A stretch of 5,356 nt of DNA from Acidobacteriota bacterium (GTDB taxonomy: Bacteria > Acidobacteriota > Vicinamibacteria > Vicinamibacterales > JAFNAJ01): contig JAFNAJ010000214.1 in the NCBI GenBank assembly GCA_017860085.1, forward strand, positions 1 to 5,356. The letters are read 5' to 3'. Both the position numbers and the translations under genes were made by a program. Positions 1 to 4,460 of this stretch are shown piece after piece (positions within the stretch are counted from its first letter, which is position 1; every line of letters begins with the position of its first letter). The notes below the pieces were generated by a model, which worked only from the letters and a program-made list of their open reading frames with translations, ran no database searches and was not told where the DNA came from.

Positions 1-474
1 GGAGAAGCTGAGCGCACGGGGTGCGGGGTCATCGTGGCGGCCAACAAGTGGGACCTCGTGAGAGGGAAGTCGCCGGACTTCGCAAAGACCTTTGACGAGG
101 AATTGCGGCGGCAGCTCAAGTTCCTCGACTATGCGCCCTTGCTCCACATCTCCGCGCTCACCGGGGAGCGCACGCCGAAGCTGCTCGAGATGATCGACAA
201 GGTGGCCGAGTCGAGGACGAAGCGGGTGCCGACGGCCGAGCTCAACCGGTTTCTCGAGCAGGTGACCGCGGCGCACCCGCCGGCGAGTCCTGGCAAGCGC
301 GAGGTCCGAATCCTCTACGGCGCGCAGACCGGCGTGAAGCCGCCGACGTTCGTGCTGTTCACGAACGTCGCGACGAAGTTCCACTTCTCGTACGAGCGGT
401 TCTTGGTGAATCGCCTCCGCGAGGCGTTCGGCTTCGTGGGCACGCCCGTGCGCGTGCTCGTCAGACGGCGGTAG
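1..474 (+). CDS. der: Ribosome-assembly GTPase Der (EngA), C-terminal part, 5'-truncated by window edge
   Basis: Der is a double-GTPase-domain protein that binds the 50S subunit and is needed for late ribosome assembly; it acts in the cytoplasm. The frame is open from base 1 and encodes the last 157 residues before TAG (472-474). Seen directly: the G4 guanine-specificity motif NKWD at fragment residues 15-18, preceded by the hydrophobic strand GVIVAA. The G5 motif SAL is at 51-53 in the context LLHISALTGE. The KH-like C-terminal domain runs from about residue 75 to the end, with typical stretches such as RILYGAQTGVKPPTFVLF and the closing basic tail RVLVRRR. Full Der proteins are about 440 residues, so the first GTPase domain and most of the second lie upstream of the window. 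No internal start should be annotated; the GTG at 34 falls inside the G4 strand. The next gene starts 50 bases downstream behind its own promoter. Confidence 0.96.
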   Translation, partial: GEAERTGCGVIVAANKWDLVRGKSPDFAKTFDEELRRQLKFLDYAPLLHISALTGERTPKLLEMIDKVAESRTKRVPTAELNRFLEQVTAAHPPASPGKREVRILYGAQTGVKPPTFVLFTNVATKFHFSYERFLVNRLREAFGFVGTPVRVLVRRR

Positions 475-480
475 CCTGCG

Positions 481-489
481 TGCTATACT
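481..489 (+). promoter_or_regulatory. Extended -10 promoter of the MerR-type gene
   Basis: TGC followed by TATACT (hexamer 484-489) is a TGn-type extended -10 with five of six consensus bases. No good -35 hexamer lies 16-18 bases upstream, which is usual for extended -10 promoters. The start point would be near 496, giving a leader of about 29 bases before the ATG at 525. It sits only a few bases after the der stop codon, so the regulator can be expressed independently of der. Confidence 0.55.
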
Positions 490-524
490 CGCGTGTTCCC
501 GCTGATGCACGTGACGGTTTTCCG

Positions 525-1130
525 ATGAGCGACCTCCAGCCGGACATCGTCATTCCCGACCGCCCGGCGTTCAAGGCGGCGGAAGTGTGCGAGCTGTTGA
601 AGGTGCAGCCGTACGTCCTCCGCACGTGGGAGAACGAGTTCAAGGAGCTGGGCGTTGCCAAGAGCGCGGGGGCGCCTCGCGTCTATCGCAGGAAGGACGT
701 CGAGCTGGCCGTTCGCATCCGTCAGCTCGTCTTTGGCGACGGGCTCACGCTGGCCGGCGCGCGGCGACGCCTGGAGAGCGAGCGCCCGCCCGAGCCCGAA
801 TCGGAGCTCGACATCGCCGAGGTCGTCGAGGCGCCGACCGAGCAGGTCGCGACTTCGCGGAAAGGCCTGGACGTCGAGGCGAGAGCGCGGCTGCGAGGCG
901 TGCGCGACGACTTGCGCGCGCTGCTCGTCGAGTTGTCCACGCCGGGATCGCCCGATTCGCCGGCGCGAGCCGAACCGCATCCCACTGCGGTGACCGAGCC
1001 AGAGGCGACCACGCCGGTGCGTGAGTTCACGCTCGAGCCGCTCGCGGTGGAGCCCCACCTCGGGGACGACGATGAGCGGGTCGTGCCGGTGGAGGTGGGG
1101 AAGGGGAAGCGGAAGCGCCGGGGCGCGTAG
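525..1130 (+). CDS. MerR-type HTH DNA-binding regulator, short, without recognisable effector domain
   Basis: A 201-residue protein with an N-terminal MerR-like winged helix-turn-helix at about residues 14-85. Visible elements are FKAAEVCELLKV (first helix-turn-helix), VLRTWENEF (the recognition-helix signature of the family), and PRVYRRKDVELAVRIRQLVFGD (wing and following helix). The segment LTLAGARRRLE matches the usual 'G-T-I-x-G-A-R-x-x-L' helix. The rest is unlike effector-binding MerR proteins: an acidic, proline-rich linker (86-110), a short amphipathic helix (115-137, possible dimerisation), low-complexity sequence, and a basic end KGKRKRR. No metal-binding cysteines or drug-binding domain are seen. 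The ATG at 525 is preferred over the GTG at 480, because the latter would place the predicted promoter inside the gene; no strong Shine-Dalgarno precedes 525. The target is unknown. It lies between der and tRNA-Pro on the same strand, which suggests a conserved core regulator and not a stress-inducible operon. Confidence 0.88.
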   Translation: MSDLQPDIVIPDRPAFKAAEVCELLKVQPYVLRTWENEFKELGVAKSAGAPRVYRRKDVELAVRIRQLVFGDGLTLAGARRRLESERPPEPESELDIAEVVEAPTEQVATSRKGLDVEARARLRGVRDDLRALLVELSTPGSPDSPARAEPHPTAVTEPEATTPVREFTLEPLAVEPHLGDDDERVVPVEVGKGKRKRRGA

Positions 1131-1190
1131 CATCGGCCGCCGCGCATATCAGACGGGCTCGTGTTGCGATGAGGGGCGTGGGTTCTAGGG

Positions 1191-1196
1191 TAGAAT
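1191..1196 (+). promoter_or_regulatory. Probable -10 box for tRNA-Pro
   Basis: TAGAAT at 1191-1196 matches five of six bases of the -10 consensus and lies 10 bases before the mature tRNA 5' end, a normal spacing for tRNA genes. The nearest -35-like hexamer, TTGCGA at 1164-1169, is 21 bases away, which is too far for a good promoter, so the -35 element is uncertain. Confidence 0.45.
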
Positions 1197-1205
1197 CGTT
1201 CGTGT

Positions 1206-1282
1206 CGGGATGTAGCGCAGCCTGGTAGCGCACCTGAATGGGGTTCAGGGGGTCGCGAGTTCGAATCTCGCCATCCCGACCA
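1206..1282 (+). tRNA. tRNA-Pro (anticodon GGG)
   Basis: The full cloverleaf can be folded by eye. The acceptor stem is CGGGATG (1206-1212) with CATCCCG (1272-1278), discriminator A1279 and encoded CCA at 1280-1282. The D stem is GCGC (1215-1218/1228-1231), with GG at 1224-1225 in the loop. The anticodon stem is CCTGA/TCAGG (1233-1237/1245-1249). The anticodon GGG is at 1240-1242, with T33 before it and G37 after it as expected for tRNA-Pro. The T stem is GCGAG/CTCGC (1255-1259/1267-1271) around TTCGAAT. All stems are perfectly paired. It reads CCC and, by wobble, CCU codons. The C1 start and the A73 discriminator are typical of bacterial tRNA-Pro. No integrase or second copy of the tRNA 3' end was found within the window. 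Confidence 0.97.
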
Positions 1283-1289
1283 AGTTTGA

Positions 1290-1340
1290 CGAGCCGGGCT
1301 AACGGTGGGCTAACACCGGAGCCCGGCTCGCCGTGTCTTT
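1290..1340 (+). terminator. Long hairpin after tRNA-Pro, probable transcript terminator
   Basis: CGAGCCGGGCT (1290-1300) pairs perfectly with AGCCCGGCTCG (1320-1330), 11 bp. Inside it CGGTG (1303-1307) pairs with CACCG (1314-1318) around GGCTAA, so the stem extends to 16 bp with a small internal bulge. It begins 7 bases after the tRNA CCA. The following sequence has only TCTTT at 1336-1340, a weak U-tract, so it is either a weak intrinsic terminator or a 3'-end stabilising structure. The octamer GGGCTAAC occurs twice in it (1296-1303, 1307-1314). Confidence 0.6.
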
Positions 1341-1390
1341 GGGGCTTGGGGTCAGGTCTTGAATGTCGACATTTTTCACACCTGGCACTT
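1341..1390 (+). repeat. REP/RAYT-like repeat motif with 12-base palindrome
   Basis: The stretch contains GGGGTCAGGTCTTGAATG, followed directly by the rest of the perfect palindrome AATGTCGACATT (1362-1373) and a T-run. The outer CAGGT (1353-1357) can pair with ACCTG (1380-1384), making an imperfect hairpin about 32 bases long. From memory, 'GGGTCAGGTCTTG...' followed by a 'GACATT'-like motif is common at the ends of IS200-like RAYT transposase units and their solitary repeats in environmental bacteria. No transposase gene lies in the window, so this would be a solitary element. The family assignment is an inference. Confidence 0.4.
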
Positions 1391-1427
1391 CCGCTCCGCG
1401 TGCGGCGTCAGGTTCGTTTCGCCCTAG

Positions 1428-1592
1428 CGCTCCCTCGCCGGCGGCGGGACCCTGCTGAGGTCCGATGATGGGGCGCTCGTGGTCGCCGGGTCGGCGACCC
1501 GCTGGGTGCAGAGCGCCAAACGCCTGGATGCGGGATTTGCGCACCAGGTCGGCGCAGCGCTGGAGGAAGAGCCGCGGGACCGGTCCGGCTGA
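1428..1592 (+). pseudogene. Possible remnant of an unidentified gene (C-terminal piece)
   Basis: Between an in-frame TAG (1425-1427) and TGA (1590-1592) lies a 54-codon stretch with no credible start codon. It has nearly exclusive G or C in third positions over its first half and a protein-like composition, for example DDGALVVAGSATRWVQSAK and FAHQVGAALEEE. This looks more like the tail of a former gene than like random frame. I do not recognise the family. It ends 18 bases before the convergent carbamate kinase stop codon. High GC can mimic coding bias, so the call is weak. Confidence 0.25.
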
Positions 1593-1603
1593 TCTCCCGG
1601 ACC
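1582..1603 (-). terminator. Hairpin just downstream of carbamate kinase
   Basis: GGTCCGG (1582-1588) and CCGGACC (1597-1603) form a perfect 7-bp stem with an 8-base loop, starting 7 bases beyond the carbamate kinase stop codon on the minus strand. There is no T-run beyond it, so it may stabilise the 3' end or assist factor-dependent termination and is not a classic intrinsic terminator. Confidence 0.35.
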
Positions 1604-1610
1604 TGGTGCA

Positions 1611-2552
1611 TCACCGCTCGACGATCGTGCCTGCCTCTCCATCGACCGCGCGCTCGAGATCGTCCGGACGGGTGACGATGGCACGACGGCCGCCGGCCTC
1701 GAGGTAGTTGACGATGGCCCGCACTTTCGGGGCCATGCTGCCTTCGCCGAACTGCCCGTCGGCGAGATGGCGCCTGGCTTCGTCGAGCGTCATGCGGTTG
1801 ATGGGCCGCTCGCGTGGCGTGCCGAAGTCGAGGGCAATTCGCGATACAGCGGTGGAAATGACGAACTGATCGGCCTGCAGGGCGATGGCGAGCAGCGCCG
1901 ACGCGAGGTCCTTGTCGATCACCGCTTCCACGCCGTGCAGTTCGCCGCGGGCATTTCGGACGACCGGGATGCCGCCGCCGCCCACGGCGGTCACGACGAA
2001 ACCGGCGCGCACCAGCGTGCGGATCGCCTCGATCTCCACGATGGCGAGCGGGTCGGGGCTGGGAACGACGCGGCGCCATCCCCGGCCGGCATCCTCGCGA
2101 ATCGTCCACCCTTCCTGGGCGGCTCGTGCGTGGGCCGTGGCTTCGTCCATGAACGACCCGATCGGCTTCGTGGGGCGGGTGAAAGCCGGGCTGTCGGCGG
2201 CCACTTCAACCTGCGTGACCACGGCCACCGCCATCTTCGCCAGGCGCCGCCTCGTGAACTCGTTTTCGAGGGACTGCTGGATCATGTAGCCGATGGCGCC
2301 CTGCGTGTCGGCATCGCACGAGTCGAGCGGGACCGGGTGCAGCTCGTGGAGCGCCAGCTCCGAGCGCCGGACGATGAAGCCGACCTGCGGACCGTTGCCG
2401 TGGGTGACGACCACCTGGTGGCCCGCGGCGACGATCTCGGCGATGTGCCGGCACGTCTCACGCGCGAGCACCCACTGGTCCGGCACCGTGCGGTGCTGTT
2501 CGTCACGGATGAGCGAGTTCCCGCCGATGGCGAGGACAATGAGGGAAGGCAT
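1611..2552 (-). CDS. arcC: Carbamate kinase
   Basis: A cytoplasmic amino-acid-kinase-fold enzyme (EC 2.7.2.2) that transfers phosphate between carbamoyl phosphate and ADP, in most organisms yielding ATP, CO2 and ammonia. The 313-residue length matches the family. Motifs in order: AIGGNSL (8-14, nucleotide/phosphate loop), THGNGPQVG (50-58), DTQGAIGYM (82-90), RRVVPSPDP (160-168), VTAVGGGGIPVV (187-198), VIDKDLAS (211-218), and FGEGSMAPK (268-276) near the C terminus. All signature glycines and the K of DKD are present, so it looks active. The ATG at 2552 is chosen over the adjacent GTG at 2555; no Shine-Dalgarno is visible before either. It follows the sugar symporter on the same strand after 122 bp. 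Arginine deiminase and ornithine carbamoyltransferase, its usual partners, are not in the window, so its route could be arginine, purine/allantoin or another carbamoyl-phosphate source. Confidence 0.95.
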   Translation of the reverse strand: MPSLIVLAIGGNSLIRDEQHRTVPDQWVLARETCRHIAEIVAAGHQVVVTHGNGPQVGFIVRRSELALHELHPVPLDSCDADTQGAIGYMIQQSLENEFTRRRLAKMAVAVVTQVEVAADSPAFTRPTKPIGSFMDEATAHARAAQEGWTIREDAGRGWRRVVPSPDPLAIVEIEAIRTLVRAGFVVTAVGGGGIPVVRNARGELHGVEAVIDKDLASALLAIALQADQFVISTAVSRIALDFGTPRERPINRMTLDEARRHLADGQFGEGSMAPKVRAIVNYLEAGGRRAIVTRPDDLERAVDGEAGTIVER

Positions 2553-2559
2553 CACGACG

Positions 2560-2568
2560 ATGGTAGCA
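2560..2568 (-). promoter_or_regulatory. Possible extended -10 for arcC, leaderless start
   Basis: On the minus strand TGC is followed by TACCAT (hexamer 2565 down to 2560), a TGn extended -10. The expected start point, 7 bases on, is at 2553, adjacent to the A of the arcC ATG at 2552. This would give a leaderless mRNA and agrees with the absence of a Shine-Dalgarno sequence. No convincing -35 hexamer is seen. arcC may also be read through from the symporter gene. Confidence 0.35.
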
Positions 2569-2578
2569 GGCCTTGTGC

Positions 2579-2663
2579 GAGCCGCGGACGACGGCTCTGC
2601 GTCGCGGTGGTCGGGCCACCGGCTTGCGGACCGCTCATCGGGTGATCGCGGCCAGGCTGCCGC
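2579..2663 (-). other. Three consecutive GC-rich hairpins in the symporter-arcC gap
   Basis: The 122-bp gap holds three separate perfect stems. They are GAGCCG/CGGCTC (2579-2584/2592-2597), CGGTGG/CCACCG (2605-2610/2616-2621) and GCGGC/GCCGC (2648-2652/2659-2663), with loops of 7, 5 and 6 bases. None is followed by a T-run on the minus strand. They may stabilise the symporter message or lower read-through into arcC. Chance is possible at this GC content. Confidence 0.4.
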
Positions 2664-2664
2664 T

Positions 2665-2674
2665 GGGTCAGGTC
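2665..2674. repeat. Second copy of GGGTCAGGTC
   Basis: The ten bases GGGTCAGGTC directly abut the symporter stop codon and repeat, in the same orientation, those at 1349-1358. Both copies are followed within five to seven bases by TCGAC. The two copies bracket arcC. The similarity outside these bases is poor, so a shared repeat origin is uncertain. Confidence 0.25.
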
Positions 2675-3997
2675 CTACCTCGACGTCACCGTTTCGAAGT
2701 CCGCATAGTGGCCCCTGAGCCCGTAGTAGGCGATGTACAGGTAGCAGACCAGCGGGACGATGAAGGACGTGAGGATCCCGACGTGGTCAGCGGCGAACCC
2801 CTGCATCACCGGCACGATTGCGCCGCCGACGATGGCCATGCACAGCACGCCGGAGCCTTCGCCGGTGCGCTTGCCCAGGCCTTCGATGGCCAGCGTGAAG
2901 ATCGTCGGGAACATGATCGAGTTGAAGAGACCGATCGCGATGACCGACCACATCGCCACGCGCCCCCCGGACGACATCGCGACGGCGAGCAGCACCGTCA
3001 CCACGAACGCGTTGAACGCCAGCACGCGGCCGGGCTTGACCTTGCGCAGCACCGCCGAGCCGATGAACCGCCCGACCATGGCGCCGCCCCAGTAGAAGGA
3101 GAGATACCTGCCGGCGACGTGTTCCTGCAATCCGCCGATCTCGGGCTGCGACATGAAGTTCACCAGGAAGCTGCCGATCGAGACCTCGGCCCCGACGTAC
3201 AGGAAGATTCCGACCGCGCCAAGGACGAGGTGACGATACCCCCAGACGCTGTCGTGCTGCCGGTAGACCGCTCGTCCCGCGGGATGGTCGGGTGGCGTGT
3301 CGGGCTCGGTGATCACCGGGAGCCGGAAGCGGCTGAACGCCACGGCGATGAGGCAGAGGACGATCGCCAGCGCGACGTAGGGCATCTGAACCGTGCTCAC
3401 TTCCTCGGCCACGCGCGCGGCTGCGTCCGCGGACGTAAAGTTCTGGACCGCGGCCGGAGCCGCGGCCGAGAGGATGAGCACCGACCCGACGACGGGGCCG
3501 ATGGTGGTGCCCAGGGAGTTGAAGGCCTGTGTCAGGTTGAGGCGGCTCGAGGCGGTCTCGGGCTTGCCGAGCACGGCGACGTACGGGTTGGCCGCCACCT
3601 GGAGGAGCGTGATTCCCGAGGCGAGGATGAAGAGCGCCGCGAGGAACGCGGGATACGAGGCGGTGCTGGCCGCCGGGTAGAAGAGGAGGCACCCGATCCC
3701 GGCGGTGGTGAGGCCGATGATAATCCCGCGGCGGTACCCGAGCTTCTCGACCAGGTAGCCCGAGGGGTACGACATCACGAGGTAGGCGCCGAAGAAGCTG
3801 AATTGGACGAGCATCGCCTCTACGTAGTTCAGCGTGAAGATCGCCTTGAGGTGCGGGATCAGGATGTCGTTCAACGACGTGATCAGGCCCCACATGAAGA
3901 ACAGGGAGGTGAGGACCACCAGCGCCGCGGTGTAGTCGCGCTCGGCGCCTGTCGAAGAAGTCGCGGCGCCGCGCGGCGCCCCCGTGGTCATGGCCAT
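2675..3997 (-). CDS. FHS-family MFS sugar:proton symporter (GluP/FucP-like)
   Basis: A 440-residue inner-membrane carrier with about 12 hydrophobic segments, importing a monosaccharide with protons. Family motifs by residue: SLFFMWGLITSLNDILIPHL (31-50, acidic D44 equivalent to FucP D46), PSGYLVEKLGYRRG (78-91), LLQVAANPYVAVLG (131-144), SRLNLTQAFNSLG (151-163), YVGAEVSIGSFLVNF (267-281), and FPTIFTLAIEGLG (363-375). At the place of E. coli FucP E135 it has Q133. Together with YVGAEVSIGSFLVN this points to the glucose/galactose (GluP) or N-acetylglucosamine branch and away from true fucose permeases; the substrate cannot be fixed from sequence. A polar loop at 226-250 joins the two halves. 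The start at 3997 is supported by AGGAG (4010-4006) eight bases upstream; the in-frame ATG at 4066 adds 23 non-membrane residues and lacks a ribosome-binding site. It is divergent from the secreted SnoaL-like gene and upstream of arcC. Confidence 0.93.
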   Translation of the reverse strand: MAMTTGAPRGAATSSTGAERDYTAALVVLTSLFFMWGLITSLNDILIPHLKAIFTLNYVEAMLVQFSFFGAYLVMSYPSGYLVEKLGYRRGIIIGLTTAGIGCLLFYPAASTASYPAFLAALFILASGITLLQVAANPYVAVLGKPETASSRLNLTQAFNSLGTTIGPVVGSVLILSAAAPAAVQNFTSADAAARVAEEVSTVQMPYVALAIVLCLIAVAFSRFRLPVITEPDTPPDHPAGRAVYRQHDSVWGYRHLVLGAVGIFLYVGAEVSIGSFLVNFMSQPEIGGLQEHVAGRYLSFYWGGAMVGRFIGSAVLRKVKPGRVLAFNAFVVTVLLAVAMSSGGRVAMWSVIAIGLFNSIMFPTIFTLAIEGLGKRTGEGSGVLCMAIVGGAIVPVMQGFAADHVGILTSFIVPLVCYLYIAYYGLRGHYADFETVTSR

Positions 3998-4015
3998 GTT
4001 CGAGTCTCCTGGGAG
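3992..4015 (-). repeat. Symporter start region with ribosome-binding site (copy 1 of a duplicated segment)
   Basis: On the minus strand this reads CTCCCAGGAGACTCGA and then ACATGGCC, containing the Shine-Dalgarno AGGAG and the ATG at 3997. The same segment, with one substitution and one missing base, recurs at 4203-4225. The spacing from AGGAG to ATG is eight bases, which is optimal and decides the start of the symporter gene. Confidence 0.8.
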
Positions 4016-4116
4016 CCCGCCCCCCTGGGACTGGGCGCCTTCGATGTGGTGATCTGCCAGGCACACGACGCGCGCGCCTTTCCGCGCCTGCGTACGCGGC
4101 CCCCGCAGGGAAGCCG

Positions 4117-4146
4117 ACTGTACCAGAGTGAGGGCCGCCGTCCCAA
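4117..4146 (-). promoter_or_regulatory. Probable promoter of the sugar symporter
   Basis: On the minus strand TTGGGA (4146-4141) and TACAGT (4122-4117) are separated by 18 bases, and TGG directly before the -10 gives an extended -10. The start point would be near 4110, giving a leader of about 113 bases before the ATG at 3997. Both hexamers deviate from consensus at two positions or fewer. Confidence 0.45.
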
Positions 4147-4202
4147 GGGCCCGCCGGCAAGGTCAGAAACCGCGCCTCTTGGTGACGAGACACCGGCAAT
4201 CG

Positions 4203-4225
4203 GGCCTTGTCGAGTCTCCTGGGAG
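4203..4225 (-). repeat. Degenerate copy of the symporter start region (copy 2)
   Basis: It shares 16 identical bases (TCGAGTCTCCTGGGAG on the plus strand, 4210-4225) with 4000-4015. Allowing one missing base and one substitution, the match extends through GGCC at 4203-4206. The substitution turns the start codon ATG into AAG. It lies upstream of the predicted symporter promoter and has no open frame of its own, so it looks like a fossil of a local duplication. Confidence 0.7.
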
Positions 4226-4256
4226 GCGGGCGTGGATCTGAGAAGGGACCTTCTGT

Positions 4257-4288
4257 TGACGAGAGGCCGCTCATCCGGCCTGTCGTCA
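4257..4288. promoter_or_regulatory. 32-bp dyad, candidate operator or RNA hairpin
   Basis: TGACGAGAGGCC (4257-4268) and GGCCTGTCGTCA (4277-4288) are inverted copies matching at 11 of 12 positions, separated by eight bases. The dyad sits between the two divergent promoters, about 110 bp from the symporter -35 and about 100 bp from the SnoaL-like -35. That position suits a regulator binding site acting on either side, but no regulator gene is adjacent. It could equally fold as a hairpin. Confidence 0.4.
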
Positions 4289-4388
4289 GGTGAGCCGGTT
4301 GCCGTCCTGCGCGAACAGTCCAGGAAGAGCGCGTCTTGGCGGCCGGCCGGCACCGGCAGTCCATCTTTGACCTGGCGCGCCGCGCGCA

Positions 4389-4418
4389 TTGACTGTCGGG
4401 GCGCATTCAGACTACGGT
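4389..4418 (+). promoter_or_regulatory. Probable promoter of the SnoaL-like gene
   Basis: TTGACT (4389-4394, five of six -35 bases) is followed after 18 bases by TACGGT (4413-4418), a weak -10 with the T, A and final T conserved. The predicted start is near 4425, giving a leader of about 36 bases that ends in a strong AGGAGG ribosome-binding site. Confidence 0.4.
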
Positions 4419-4460
4419 GTCGCAAACGTCAACGGGAAGAGATCCCCACGAGGAGGTTCC

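Larger units (their letters stand above)
1283..1610. other. 328-bp gap between tRNA-Pro and carbamate kinase
   Basis: No intact gene is supported here. In order it contains the tRNA-distal hairpin (1290-1330), a repeat-like motif with a perfect 12-base palindrome (1341-1390), a short open frame with coding-like codon use that may be a gene remnant (1428-1592), and a hairpin just downstream of the convergent carbamate kinase gene (1582-1603). It separates plus-strand core genes from minus-strand accessory-looking genes. Confidence 0.7.
3998..4460. other. 463-bp divergent control region
   Basis: No gene is supported here on either strand. Seen are the symporter ribosome-binding site and leader (3998-4110), a minus-strand promoter (4117-4146), a degenerate copy of the symporter start region (4203-4225), a 32-bp dyad (4257-4288), and a plus-strand promoter (4389-4418) for the SnoaL-like gene. 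The octamer TGACGAGA of the dyad also occurs at 4183-4190. The open frames across this region are shadows with poor composition. Confidence 0.6.

Noticed and set aside
483..1133. A 216-codon minus-strand frame opposite the MerR-type gene
   Set aside because: Exact antisense shadow of the regulator, Arg/Leu-rich, with no start signal.
1206..1330. tRNA-Pro as an attachment site of an integrated island
   Set aside because: No integrase and no repeated tRNA 3' end were found in the window, so integration here is not supported.
1767..2645. A 292-codon plus-strand frame antisense to carbamate kinase
   Set aside because: The opposite strand carries every carbamate kinase motif; this frame shows no recognisable domain and no ribosome-binding site.
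3998..4066. A 23-residue N-terminal extension of the symporter from the ATG at 4066
   Set aside because: No Shine-Dalgarno at 4066, while AGGAG sits eight bases before the ATG at 3997; the extension is polar and not part of the family.
2787..4406. A 539-codon minus-strand frame overlapping the symporter
   Set aside because: Arg/Pro/His-rich frame-shifted shadow of the symporter gene.
3998..4460. A riboswitch in the long divergent region
   Set aside because: No conserved riboswitch core was recognised; the structures seen are a simple dyad and a duplicated start region.
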